Origin: SSF26 sp037443945
GTDB taxonomy: Bacteria > Chloroflexota > Anaerolineae > J102
Direction: 5' to 3'
Length of the DNA: 64,000 bases
NCBI GenBank assembly: GCA_037443945.1
Contig: JBBINH010000015.1
Location: 1 to 64,000, forward strand
Positions 6,231-14,639 of the stretch are shown here, in pieces. The first letter of the stretch is position 1. Every line of letters begins with the position of its first letter. Both the position numbers and the translations under genes were made by a program. Below the pieces are notes generated by a model, which was not told the origin of the DNA, did not search any database, and saw only the letters and a list, made by a program, of their open reading frames with translations.

Positions 6231-9191
6231 TCAACCGGCCACTCCGGCCTGGCGCAAGGCCCGCCATACCCGCTCCGGAGTGAAGGGGATCTGGCGGATG
6301 CGCACACCCGTGGCGTTGTAGATGGCATTGGCCAGCGCGGGTGCCACGCCGTCTTTCGGGATTTCGGCGATGGCCTTGGCGCCAAAGGGGCCGGTCGGTT
6401 CCAAGGTTTGCACCAGGGTGACGGCCAGTTTGGGCATCTCGTCGGCGCGATAGATTTTGTAGGGGCCGAGCCGGGGATTGAGCAGGCGCCCTTGCGCGTC
6501 GTAGACCATTTCCTCGCAATGGGCATAGCCCAGAGCCTGGGTCATGCCGCCTTCGACCTGACCGGTGGCCGTGAGCGGATTGATGGCCACGCCGCAGTCC
6601 ACGGCCATGGCCAATTGCGTAACCGTGACCTGGCCTGTCTCGATATCCACCTCCACTTCGGCGAACTGGGCGCCAAAAGGTGGCGGCGAATCGGGCGAGA
6701 CATAGGAGGCGCTGGCCATGAACTGGCGCTGATGGGCTTGATGCAGCGCGTGCAGGGCGATTTCGGCCAGCGAGAGCGAACGACCATCGGGCGCCCAAGC
6801 CCGGCGATCGCGCAAAACGATACCACTCTCATCGGCCAAACCGAGCATCAGCGCTGCCCGCTCCCGGATCTGCGCGGCCAGGTCTTCGGCGGCCTTCTTC
6901 ACGGCCGTACCCGAGATATAGGTCGTGCTGGAGGCATAGGCGCCCACATCGAAGGGGGTCAGGTCGGTGTCGGAGGAGTAGACAATGATATCTTCCAGGG
7001 GGACCCCCAAGACCTCGGCGGCAATCTGGGCCAGCACCGTATCGGCGCCGGTACCCAGATCGGTGGCGCCGATCAACAGGTTGAAACTGCCGTCGTCGTT
7101 GATTTTGATGCTGGCGGCGCCCATATCGAGGCCGGGAATGGCCGTGCCGTGCATGCAGACGGCCATGCCGATCCCGCGACGGATGTGAGGCCGGTCCGGC
7201 GGCGCCTTCCACAATGGGTCCTGACGACGCTCCCAGCCGATGGCCTGCATGCCCTGGACGACGCATTCGCTCAGGCCGCTGCTCTGCACCACGGGTACCA
7301 CGATGGTGTCGCTCTCCCGTTCACCCAGATAGGGCGCGATGTTGAGGGGATCGCCGACCTTCACCCAGTTCTTGCGTTTGAACGCGATGACGTCCATGCC
7401 CAGAGCCTCGGCGATCTCCTCCATGTGGCTTTCGAGGGCGAAATGGGCCTGGGGCGCGCCGTAGCCGCGGTAGGCTCCGGCTACCGGACGGTTGGTATAG
7501 ACGACCAGGCATTCGAATTCCTTGTTCGGGCAGTTGTAGGTGCTCAATCCGCGCAGACCGGTCACGGTCTGCACCGTAAGCCCATGGGTGGCATAGGCGC
7601 CGGTGTTGCCGATTACCGTCATCTTCATGGCCACCAGGGTGCCGTCCTTCTTGACGCCGGTCTTGTAGTGAATGGTCTGGGCATGGCGCGAGCGCGAGGA
7701 TCTGAACTCCTCCTCGCGGCTCAGCTCCAGGCGAACGGGCCGCCCCGTGGCGATGACCAGATGTCCGACGATGTCCTCGATGAGCATCTCCTGCTTGGCG
7801 CCGAAGCCGCCACCGATGCGGGGTTTGATCACGCGAATCCGTTTGACGGGCAAGCCCAAAAGAGGCGCCACCATGCGCCGCACATGGAAAGGCACCTGGG
7901 TGGACGTGCGCAACACCAGCCGCTCATCGGCGTCCCAGTAGCCGATGCAGATGTGCGGTTCGATGGGCACCTGTTGCACCTGATGGACCCGGTAGGTGTG
8001 CTCGAACACATAATCGGCCTCGGCGAAGCCCTTTTCCACATCGCCCACGGCGGCATGGATGCGATGGGAGATGTTATGCGCCGCGTCGTAGGCGCCTTCC
8101 ATATCCGGTTCATCGTGGATGACGGGCGCGCCTTCCTTGATGGCCTCGTTTTCGTCGAAGACGGCCGGCAGGACCTCGTAGGTCACGCGGATCCGTTTGA
8201 TGGCCTCGGCTGCGATCTCCGGCGTTTCGGCGGCAACGGCCGCCACGCGATCGCCCACATGACGCACCTTGTTGTCGAAACTGACCTGGTCCCACGGTTT
8301 GGGATTGGGGTAGGATTGACCGCCGGAGGCATAGCGCACCCGCGGGATGTTTTTGTAATGAATCATGGCATGGACGCCGGGCAAGGCACGCGCCTCGCTG
8401 TCGTCGATATCGAGGATTCGCGCATGCGCATGCGGACTCGTCAGGAGCTTGGCATGCAGCATACCCCGGATCTCAAAATCGTCCACAAAGGCCGGGTTGC
8501 CTTTGACCAGTTTGAGGGCATCGACCTTGACTTCGGGCTTGCCCACGACGCGCAGTTCCCGGAAAGGGGGCGCCACGATGAACTTGGGCAGGGTCCGCGT
8601 GGCCGTGGTCGTAGGGCCGCCGCTGCCGACATCGGGCATTTCCTCCTCCCCGCCTACAGGCCCCCCTCCCTCATCGGCGCCGGGTAGGGGCATCGGGGTT
8701 AGCACGTTGGGTTCAAAGACGGGCGGCTCTTCCCCGCGCAGGATGGCCGCGGCCTGCATAATGGCCTGTACCGGTTTGAGATAGCCTGTCTCGCGGTCGA
8801 GGATGCCGGATAGGGTATCGCGGATCTCCTCTTCGGTGGGATTGGGGTTGCGGTCCAGCAAGGCCTTGGCCGCCAGGACCATGGCCGGCGTGTTATAGCC
8901 CGACTGAATGGCGCCGGTGCGCATGAAGGCTTCCTGGATGGGATGCAATTGGGTTCCGCGCGACAGGCCCTCGACCGTCTCGATGCTGTGGCCGTCGGCC
9001 TGGGCCGCCAGGAGGATATCGGCGCTGACAAGACGGCCATCGAGCAGGATGGCGGCGGCGCCGGTTTCGCCGGTATCGGAACCATAGCGCAGGCTATAGT
9101 AACCGGCACGGCGGAGCACGACGCGCAGGTTCTCATGGGGTTGGCAGGTCAGCGTTTTGGCTTCACCGTTGATGGTCACATGGATTTCCAT
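6231..9191 (-). CDS. XdhD-like molybdenum hydroxylase with degenerate ferredoxin-like N-terminal domain
   Basis: A 986-residue fusion. Residues 1-150 follow the [2Fe-2S] subunit fold (LHPIQEAFMRTGAIQSGYN, NPNPTEEEIRDTLSGI), but all eight cluster cysteines are replaced (S38, T43, A46, A57, S97, N100, D132, E134). Residues ~230-986 are the molybdopterin subunit of the xanthine dehydrogenase family: GVHAMIHYKNIP, RHVGDRVAAVAAE, RIGGGFGAKQ, GAYRGYGAPQAHFA, and the C-terminal GPFGAKAIAEI. This layout, cysteine loss included, resembles E. coli XdhD (YgfN) as I remember it, which sits next to the FAD protein YgfM, as here. The likely role is hydroxylation of a purine or other heterocycle in the cytosol. 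The ATG at 9191 follows GAGAGG; 19 bases separate it from the FAD-subunit gene. Confidence 0.88.
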   Translation of the reverse strand: MEIHVTINGEAKTLTCQPHENLRVVLRRAGYYSLRYGSDTGETGAAAILLDGRLVSADILLAAQADGHSIETVEGLSRGTQLHPIQEAFMRTGAIQSGYNTPAMVLAAKALLDRNPNPTEEEIRDTLSGILDRETGYLKPVQAIMQAAAILRGEEPPVFEPNVLTPMPLPGADEGGGPVGGEEEMPDVGSGGPTTTATRTLPKFIVAPPFRELRVVGKPEVKVDALKLVKGNPAFVDDFEIRGMLHAKLLTSPHAHARILDIDDSEARALPGVHAMIHYKNIPRVRYASGGQSYPNPKPWDQVSFDNKVRHVGDRVAAVAAETPEIAAEAIKRIRVTYEVLPAVFDENEAIKEGAPVIHDEPDMEGAYDAAHNISHRIHAAVGDVEKGFAEADYVFEHTYRVHQVQQVPIEPHICIGYWDADERLVLRTSTQVPFHVRRMVAPLLGLPVKRIRVIKPRIGGGFGAKQEMLIEDIVGHLVIATGRPVRLELSREEEFRSSRSRHAQTIHYKTGVKKDGTLVAMKMTVIGNTGAYATHGLTVQTVTGLRGLSTYNCPNKEFECLVVYTNRPVAGAYRGYGAPQAHFALESHMEEIAEALGMDVIAFKRKNWVKVGDPLNIAPYLGERESDTIVVPVVQSSGLSECVVQGMQAIGWERRQDPLWKAPPDRPHIRRGIGMAVCMHGTAIPGLDMGAASIKINDDGSFNLLIGATDLGTGADTVLAQIAAEVLGVPLEDIIVYSSDTDLTPFDVGAYASSTTYISGTAVKKAAEDLAAQIRERAALMLGLADESGIVLRDRRAWAPDGRSLSLAEIALHALHQAHQRQFMASASYVSPDSPPPFGAQFAEVEVDIETGQVTVTQLAMAVDCGVAINPLTATGQVEGGMTQALGYAHCEEMVYDAQGRLLNPRLGPYKIYRADEMPKLAVTLVQTLEPTGPFGAKAIAEIPKDGVAPALANAIYNATGVRIRQIPFTPERVWRALRQAGVAG

Positions 9192-9210
9192 GGTCAACCT
9201 CTCTTCGCAC

Positions 9211-9948
9211 TCAGGACAGACGGGCAAGAACGCGGCGGGTGAGGACAACGGCCATCTCACGACGGTATTCGCGACTTCCGCGAAAATCGCCCGGCGGCTC
9301 CAGGGTAGCTACCTGCTCGGGCGCAACAAGAATGGGCGTTTTGGCCACACCGCACAAGGCCAGGCGGATGTCGCCTTCCGGTGTCTTGCGGGCCACGGCG
9401 GCCACGATGGGCGTATCGGCCGGGGTGCGTGCGACCCGCTCGGCTGCGGCCAGGCCCGTTGTGGCCACCTTCACCGCGGTGAGGATGCCGCTGGACAGGG
9501 CCGTCGGACCATCGGCCAGAAAAGCGGCTAGCGTCAGGGTGCGGCTGCCGGCCGACGTTTGTACCGTCACCTCGGTATCGAAGACGAGCAGCGCGGCCAG
9601 CAGCTCGCTCTCCGGATCGGCGCAGACGATGGCCCCGCCCACCGTGCCCTGATGACGGAAGGTATTCGGCCCTTCACGATGGGCGGCCTGACGCAGCACC
9701 GGTGGGGCGGCATCGAGTTCGACCAGGGTCTGCACACGCGTCATGGCTCCTATGTGCAGATAGCCATCGGCCAGAAGCACGTTGTCCAGACCCAAAGCCT
9801 GCAGATCCACCACCTCGTCTACCCCTTCGGCATGAGCATTGAGATACGTCCCCCCGGCGAGGACGGCCGTGGTAACCCCCGGCCGAGCCAGCAATTGCAA
9901 TGCTTCGCTCAGGCTTGTGGGGCGATAATAGGCACGAATGACTCCCAT
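9211..9948 (-). CDS. FAD-binding subunit of a molybdenum hydroxylase (CoxM/XdhB/YgfM family)
   Basis: A 245-residue protein that would carry FAD and pass electrons between the molybdenum subunit and an acceptor. It begins RAYYRPTSLSEALQLL and has the first FAD loop AVLAGGTYLNAH near residue 32, GYLHIGAMTRVQTL, and the second loop TFRHQGTVGGAIVCADPES near residue 105. Its length is nearer to E. coli YgfM (~260) than to CoxM (~290). The ATG at 9948 has AAAGGAG 7 bases upstream. It is the first gene of a two-gene unit with the XdhD-like protein. Since that partner lacks iron-sulphur ligands, how electrons reach this flavin is open. Confidence 0.87.
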   Translation of the reverse strand: MGVIRAYYRPTSLSEALQLLARPGVTTAVLAGGTYLNAHAEGVDEVVDLQALGLDNVLLADGYLHIGAMTRVQTLVELDAAPPVLRQAAHREGPNTFRHQGTVGGAIVCADPESELLAALLVFDTEVTVQTSAGSRTLTLAAFLADGPTALSSGILTAVKVATTGLAAAERVARTPADTPIVAAVARKTPEGDIRLALCGVAKTPILVAPEQVATLEPPGDFRGSREYRREMAVVLTRRVLARLS

Positions 9949-10089
9949 GGCATGCTCCTTTGCATACGATAGCGATGGCAAACATCGACAAGACCGACGC
10001 GTTGCGATACTCAGTGTAACACAGGAACGACCCGAACGGATCATCCGGGGTGGAAGCCGTGCACGCTTCTTCACAGGCTCCGGTTCCGT

Positions 10090-10119
10090 TTGGGCGATCG
10101 AGTTTTTCGGCGTTACACT
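10090..10119 (+). promoter_or_regulatory. Possible sigma-70 promoter of the DJ-1/PfpI gene
   Basis: TTGGGC at 10090-10095 and TACACT at 10114-10119 are separated by 18 bases and lie ~70 bases before the start codon. The -35 match is moderate. Confidence 0.35.
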
Positions 10120-10186
10120 AGGGCCGGCGTCCAAAGGTGGATGCCACGGTTATCCTGTTTTCACCCTAAATTGCGGGAGGCTGATT

Positions 10187-10765
10187 ATGGCTAAGAAGAT
10201 TTTGATGCTCGTCGGTGATTACGTTGAAGACTACGAAGTCATGGTTCCCTTCCAAGCCCTGCTAGCGCTAGGCTACGAAGTGCATGCGGTGTGCCCGGAT
10301 AAGAAGGCAGGCGATATCTGCCGTACAGCCGTGCATGACTTCGAGGGCGATCAGACCTATAGCGAGAAGCGCGGGCACAACTTCCGGCTGAATGCCACCT
10401 TCGCCGAGGTGGATGAGACCCAATACGATGCCCTGGTCATCCCCGGCGGCCGTGCGCCCGAATACATCCGCCTGAACCCGCGCGTGCTCGAGATCACCCG
10501 ACATTTTGCCCAGGCCGAAAAGCCCATTGCCGCCATCTGTCATGGCGCGCAGGTGCTGGCCGCGGCCGGCGTGATCGACGGCCTGACCTGCACGGCCTAT
10601 CCGGCTGTGGCTCCGGATGTGACCCGGGCCGGCGGCAAGTATGTGGATGTCCCGGTCGATCAGGCCGTGACCGATGGTGTGCTGGTGACGGCACCGGCCT
10701 GGCCGGCCCATCCGCAATGGCTGGCCCAGTTCCTCAAGGTCCTGGGGGCCAAGATCGAGATCTGA
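10187..10765 (+). CDS. DJ-1/PfpI family protein
   Basis: A 192-residue soluble protein of the class I amidotransferase-like fold, a family that includes protein/nucleotide deglycases, glyoxalase III-like enzymes and PfpI proteases. The nucleophile elbow with its reactive Cys is PIAAICHGAQVLAAAGV (about residue 118), and the conserved acidic residue near the N terminus lies in DYVEDYEVMVPFQAL. YDALVIPGGRAPEYIR is the typical strand-loop preceding it. The ATG at 10187 has GGGAGG 7-8 bases upstream; the open frame extends further 5' but carries no homology there. It is monocistronic, ending in a strong terminator. The exact activity cannot be told. Confidence 0.9.
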   Translation: MAKKILMLVGDYVEDYEVMVPFQALLALGYEVHAVCPDKKAGDICRTAVHDFEGDQTYSEKRGHNFRLNATFAEVDETQYDALVIPGGRAPEYIRLNPRVLEITRHFAQAEKPIAAICHGAQVLAAAGVIDGLTCTAYPAVAPDVTRAGGKYVDVPVDQAVTDGVLVTAPAWPAHPQWLAQFLKVLGAKIEI

Positions 10766-10787
10766 ACATCCGCTGTCGCCCTCATCG

Positions 10788-10817
10788 GCCCCCGGTCGCC
10801 CCGCCGGGGGCTTTTTT
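10788..10817 (+). terminator. Rho-independent terminator
   Basis: A perfect 8-bp stem, GCCCCCGG (10788-10795) with CCGGGGGC (10804-10811), an 8-base loop and then six T residues (10812-10817). It lies 22 bases after the DJ-1/PfpI stop codon and is the clearest terminator in the window. Confidence 0.9.
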
Positions 10818-10962
10818 GTGGGATGGCCGGCACCCCGATCCGGCGGGATAGCATCAAAGCCCTGCCGGTTTGCCTGCCTGCGAAGAAAGCCGTAAGATTG
10901 ACCAGGGGCTTGTTGTGTGAACGGCATGCCCATACGTCAGTTTCCTCCTCGTCGTCCTGTCC

Positions 10963-12498
10963 ATGAGCACCGTACGCGTCCGTTTTGCTCCCAGTCCTAC
11001 CGGTTATCTCCACATCGGTGGCGCCCGCACGGCCCTGTTCAATTGGCTCTATGCCCGGCACACCGGCGGCACGTTCGTCCTGCGCATCGAAGATACCGAT
11101 CGCTCCCGTTTTGTCCCCGGTTCCCTGGAGGACATCTTCACCAGCCTGCGCTGGCTGGGCCTCGATTGGGACGAAGGCCCCGAAGTCGGTGGGCCCTATG
11201 GGCCTTATTACCAATCGGAGCGATTACCCCTGTATCGGCAATGGGCCGACTGGCTGGTCGCCCACGGCAAGGCCTATCGCTGCTATTGCACGCCCGCCGA
11301 ACTGGAGCAGATGCGAGAAGCCCAACGCGCCCGCAAGCAAGAAACAACCGGCTACGACCGCCGTTGTCGCCATCTTAGCCCGGCAGAGCGGGCCGCACGC
11401 GAGGCCGAAGGACGTCCCTGGGTCGTTCGTCTGGCCGTGCCCGAAACGGGCCAGGTGACCTTTCACGACGCCATTCGCGGGGATATCACCTTCGACAATG
11501 CCCGGCTGCAAGACGTCATCTTGCTCAAGAGCGACGGCTGGCCCACCTATCATCTCGCCAACGTCGTGGACGACCACTTTATGGCCATCACCCACATCCT
11601 GCGCGGGGATGAATGGCTTTCGTCTGTGCCGCTCCACTGGCATCTCTATGCGGCCTTTGGTTGGGAGCCGCCGGTATGGGCGCATTTGCCCGTCATTCTC
11701 AATCCGAACGGTCAGGGCAAAATGTCGAAACGGGAGATCATCATGCCCGACGGGCTGGTGGTACCCGTCTTCATCCATCAGTATCGCGAGATGGGCTATT
11801 TGCCGGAGGCCATGTTCAACTTTTTGTGTGGGGTGGGCTGGGCCCTCGACGGCTTTACCGAAATCTACGACCGCGCCACGGCCATCGCCGCCTTCGACAT
11901 TGCCCATGTCCAGGCCTCGCCCGGTGCTTTCCCCGCCGACAAGCTGGAATGGATGAACGGCGTGTATATCCGTCGGCTGGCGCCCGACGATCTGCTGGAA
12001 CGCCTGTTGCCCTATCTCGCCCGCAGCCTTGACCAACCCATCGAAGTGCTGCGTCAACACGAGGGTTTGCGTCTGCTCTTGCCTTTCGTGCAAGAACGCA
12101 TCAAAAAGCTGAGCGAAGCGGCCGACTACGTGGACTACCTGTTCCGCCGGGAGATCGTCGTCCCCGATCCGGCAGAACTGATCCCCAACGGCATGACGGC
12201 GGAGACCATGGCCACGGCCCTGGAGCGGGCCGCACAGACGCTGGAGGCCCTGCCGGCGTGGGAGGAACAGGCCATCGAGACGGCCCTGCGCGACCTGGTG
12301 GCGACGCTGGGACTGAAATCGGGACAGCTCTTCGGGGCCATTCGCCTGGCCACAACCGGGAAAAAGGTCTCACCGCCTCTTTTCGTCACCCTCCAGGCCA
12401 TCGGCCGTGAGCAGGTGTGCGCGCGACTAGCCGCGGCGGTGGCCGGTCTCAGAGCCAGGGGCCGAGGGCCAACGGCCGCGGTCCTGGGCGAGGCGTAG
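10963..12498 (+). CDS. gltX: Glutamate--tRNA ligase
   Basis: Charges tRNA-Glu (or also tRNA-Gln in organisms that use the transamidation route) with glutamate. The 511-residue length fits. The class I signature HIGH appears as HIGG in RFAPSPTGYLHIGGARTAL, followed by RIEDTDRSR. KMSKR is intact in GQGKMSKREI near residue 245, and the anticodon-binding helical domain occupies the C-terminal third. The ATG at 10963 places the RFAPSPTG motif at residue 7 as usual, although no strong ribosome binding site precedes it. The gene stands alone between the terminator at 10.8 kb and the chelatase promoter at 12.5 kb. Confidence 0.96.
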   Translation: MSTVRVRFAPSPTGYLHIGGARTALFNWLYARHTGGTFVLRIEDTDRSRFVPGSLEDIFTSLRWLGLDWDEGPEVGGPYGPYYQSERLPLYRQWADWLVAHGKAYRCYCTPAELEQMREAQRARKQETTGYDRRCRHLSPAERAAREAEGRPWVVRLAVPETGQVTFHDAIRGDITFDNARLQDVILLKSDGWPTYHLANVVDDHFMAITHILRGDEWLSSVPLHWHLYAAFGWEPPVWAHLPVILNPNGQGKMSKREIIMPDGLVVPVFIHQYREMGYLPEAMFNFLCGVGWALDGFTEIYDRATAIAAFDIAHVQASPGAFPADKLEWMNGVYIRRLAPDDLLERLLPYLARSLDQPIEVLRQHEGLRLLLPFVQERIKKLSEAADYVDYLFRREIVVPDPAELIPNGMTAETMATALERAAQTLEALPAWEEQAIETALRDLVATLGLKSGQLFGAIRLATTGKKVSPPLFVTLQAIGREQVCARLAAAVAGLRARGRGPTAAVLGEA

Positions 12499-12521
12499 CG
12501 GCGAGGACTGCCATCCGCCGA

Positions 12522-12552
12522 TTGAGATTTTGGCCGGACGAGCGAGTATAAT
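12522..12552 (+). promoter_or_regulatory. Putative sigma-70 promoter of the chelatase operon
   Basis: TTGAGA at 12522-12527 and a consensus TATAAT at 12547-12552, 19 bases apart. The expected transcript starts near 12559, about 37 bases before the chelatase ATG. The spacer is at the long end of the permitted range. Confidence 0.55.
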
Positions 12553-12595
12553 AAGGTGACATCCTGGTTCCCTACTTTGGAGTTTTTTTCCTGCT

Positions 12596-13738
12596 ATGCC
12601 CAAGGTTTATCCCTTCACCGCCATTGTCGGCCAGGAGCGCATGAAGCGGGCGCTCATCCTCAATGCCATCAACCCCCAGATCGGCGGCGTGCTCATCCGT
12701 GGGGAGCGGGGCACGGCCAAATCCACTACCGCACGTGGCCTGGCCGCCCTATTGCCCGAAATCGAAGTCGTGGCCGATTGCAAATTCGGCTGCGATCCCG
12801 ATCAACCCGTCTTTCTGTGCACCGAATGCCAGGAGCGTCTGGAACGCGAAGGCACACTGCCGGTCACCAAACGCCGCATCCGCTTTGTGGATCTGCCCGT
12901 CAGCGCCACCGAAGACCGCGTTGTCGGCACCCTGGACATCGAAAAGGCCATCAAAAAAGGCGAACGCCATTTCGAGCCGGGCATTCTGGCTGCGGCCAAT
13001 CGGGGTCTGTTGTACGTGGATGAGGTCAACCTCCTCGACGACCATGTGGTGGACCTGCTCCTCGATTCGGCTGCGATGGGGGTCAATGTGGTCGAACGCG
13101 AAGGCATCAGCTTTCAACATCCGGCCGCCTTCATTCTGGTCGGCACGATGAACCCGGAAGAGGGTGATCTGCGGCCCCAGCTGCTCGACCGTTTTGCCCA
13201 TGCCGTCGATATCGAGGGCATTTCCGATCCGGCGGCCCGTGTCGAGATCGTGCGGCGACGTTTGGCTTATGACCGGGACCCCGAAGGGTTCTACGAGGAA
13301 TGGGCCGAGCATGAGCGCCAGCTTTCCGAAGAAATCGAGCGCGCCCGCAAGCGTCTGCCCATGGTGCGCTATACCGATCGCGACATTTTCCTCATCGCCC
13401 ATCTCACGTCGTCCTTCCATGTGGACGGCCATCGTGCCGATATCGTCATCCTGAAAACGGCGCTTGCCAACGCAGCCTTCGAGGGGCGATTGGAGATCAA
13501 CGAGCACGATATCCTGATCGGGGCTGAACTGGCTCTGCCCCATCGTCTCAAGCGGCAACCTTTCCAGGATGCCAGTTTGCAACCGCAGCAGCTCCAGCAG
13601 CGCATGGAAGAGGCCCAGCGCCAGGCCGATATGCGGCAATGGCAGACGGCCGAGGCTGCCGGTGACGACGTAAAAAAAAAGACCGTGAGCGAGAAGGCGA
13701 GGATCTCGGTGATGACACCGCCGGATCGCCCGATCTGA
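12596..13738 (+). CDS. Magnesium/cobalt chelatase AAA+ subunit (ChlI/BchI-like; 5' part of a frameshifted chlD)
   Basis: A 380-residue AAA+ ATPase of the chelatase family that drives metal insertion into a tetrapyrrole together with a VWA subunit and a large CobN/ChlH subunit. Walker A is RGERGTAKSTTARGLA (about residue 40), Walker B LLYVDEVNLLDD (about 140), and FILVGTMNPEEGDLRPQLLDR is sensor 1 plus arginine finger. The Cys-containing insert DCKFGCDPDQPVFLCTEC is typical of the cobalt-type group. The last 18 residues lie beyond an A9 slippery run (13672-13680). In the -1 frame an acidic linker leads without a stop into the next gene, giving a ~679-residue ChlD-like protein. No chlH/cobN lies in the window. 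Confidence 0.88.
   Translation: MPKVYPFTAIVGQERMKRALILNAINPQIGGVLIRGERGTAKSTTARGLAALLPEIEVVADCKFGCDPDQPVFLCTECQERLEREGTLPVTKRRIRFVDLPVSATEDRVVGTLDIEKAIKKGERHFEPGILAAANRGLLYVDEVNLLDDHVVDLLLDSAAMGVNVVEREGISFQHPAAFILVGTMNPEEGDLRPQLLDRFAHAVDIEGISDPAARVEIVRRRLAYDRDPEGFYEEWAEHERQLSEEIERARKRLPMVRYTDRDIFLIAHLTSSFHVDGHRADIVILKTALANAAFEGRLEINEHDILIGAELALPHRLKRQPFQDASLQPQQLQQRMEEAQRQADMRQWQTAEAAGDDVKKKTVSEKARISVMTPPDRPI
13672..13730 (+). promoter_or_regulatory. Candidate programmed -1 ribosomal frameshift site
   Basis: Nine A residues at 13672-13680 followed by G form the heptamer A AAA AAG (13675-13681) in the zero frame, the most shift-prone -1 sequence known in bacteria. A -1 slip continues with GAC at 13681 as DREREGEDLGDDTAGSPDL and enters the VWA frame. 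Downstream, GGCGAGG (13696-13702) can pair with CC (13721-13722) and TCGCC (13726-13730) around an inner CGGTG/CACCG hairpin (13707-13720). The 14-base gap to the stem is longer than usual. Confidence 0.7.
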
Positions 13739-14634
13739 TGGAGCGGCATTCGGACCGGGATGGGACTCGGCCCGGTGAGAGAAAGGCGCCGATGCGTCCG
13801 GTGCAAGTCGGGGATACCTTCAAGGTCAAGCGCCTGGATACGCCCCTGGATAAATTGACCCGCGCCAAAGGCGGCCGCCGTTCGTCCACGCAAACCAAGC
13901 GCAAACGCGGGCGTTACGTGCGGGCGCGTCCGGCCCACGACCGCCTGGACGACATCGCTTTCGATGCCACCCTGCGCCAGGCAGCCGTTCAGCAGATCCA
14001 CCGGCAGCGGGACGACGTCGCTTTTGCCGTCGAGCGGGAGGATTTGCAGCGCAAGGTGCGGGTGCGCCGCGCCGCCAATCTCATCCTCTTTGTGGTCGAT
14101 GCCTCGTGGTCGATGGCGGCGGCCGAGCGCATGGAGGCGACCAAGGGTGCGGTCATGTCCCTGCTCATCGACGCCTACCAGCGCCGCGATCAGGTAGGCC
14201 TGGTTGTCTTCCAGAAAGACAAGGCGCGCGTGGTGTTGCCGCCCACCTCTAGTGTGGAACTGGCGCAAAAAGCCCTGCGCGAGGTGCCGGTAGGCGGGAA
14301 AACGCCCCTCTCGTCCGGTCTGTTGGTGGCCTACCAGGTGATCCTGGCCGCACGACGCCGCGATCAGGAGACCCGCCCCTTGATGATCCTCCTCACCGAT
14401 GGCGCCGGCAACGTGAGCATGACCGGTATGCCGGCTCAGGAAGAGGCGCTGCGCATGGCCGAGCTGTTCAAACAGGCTCACATCCGCACAGTGACCATCA
14501 ACATGGAGCATCAAGCCTTCGACCGCGGGCTGGCCCAACAGTTGGCCGATGCCCTGGGGGGGCCGTGCTATAACCTGCCCGAACTGCGCGCCGAATCGCT
14601 GGTCAAGACCGTGCGTCTGGAAATGGAGCGCTGA
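13738..14634 (+). CDS. Chelatase VWA-domain subunit (C-terminal half of ChlD/BchD-like protein)
   Basis: 298 residues as a separate reading frame. The VWA domain begins around residue 115 with the MIDAS motif DASWSMAAAERM (DxSxS); the downstream Thr is in VGGKTPLSSGLL and the Asp in MILLTDGAGNVS. The first ~60 residues are the charged linker typical of ChlD. The ATG at 13738 overlaps the stop of the ATPase frame (TGATG) and has no good ribosome binding site. The protein is therefore made either by translational coupling or, more likely, as the C-terminal part of a -1 frameshift fusion. The VWA part would bind the AAA+ ring and the large chelatase subunit. Confidence 0.87.
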   Translation: MERHSDRDGTRPGERKAPMRPVQVGDTFKVKRLDTPLDKLTRAKGGRRSSTQTKRKRGRYVRARPAHDRLDDIAFDATLRQAAVQQIHRQRDDVAFAVEREDLQRKVRVRRAANLILFVVDASWSMAAAERMEATKGAVMSLLIDAYQRRDQVGLVVFQKDKARVVLPPTSSVELAQKALREVPVGGKTPLSSGLLVAYQVILAARRRDQETRPLMILLTDGAGNVSMTGMPAQEEALRMAELFKQAHIRTVTINMEHQAFDRGLAQQLADALGGPCYNLPELRAESLVKTVRLEMER

Positions 14635-14639
14635 GCCCC

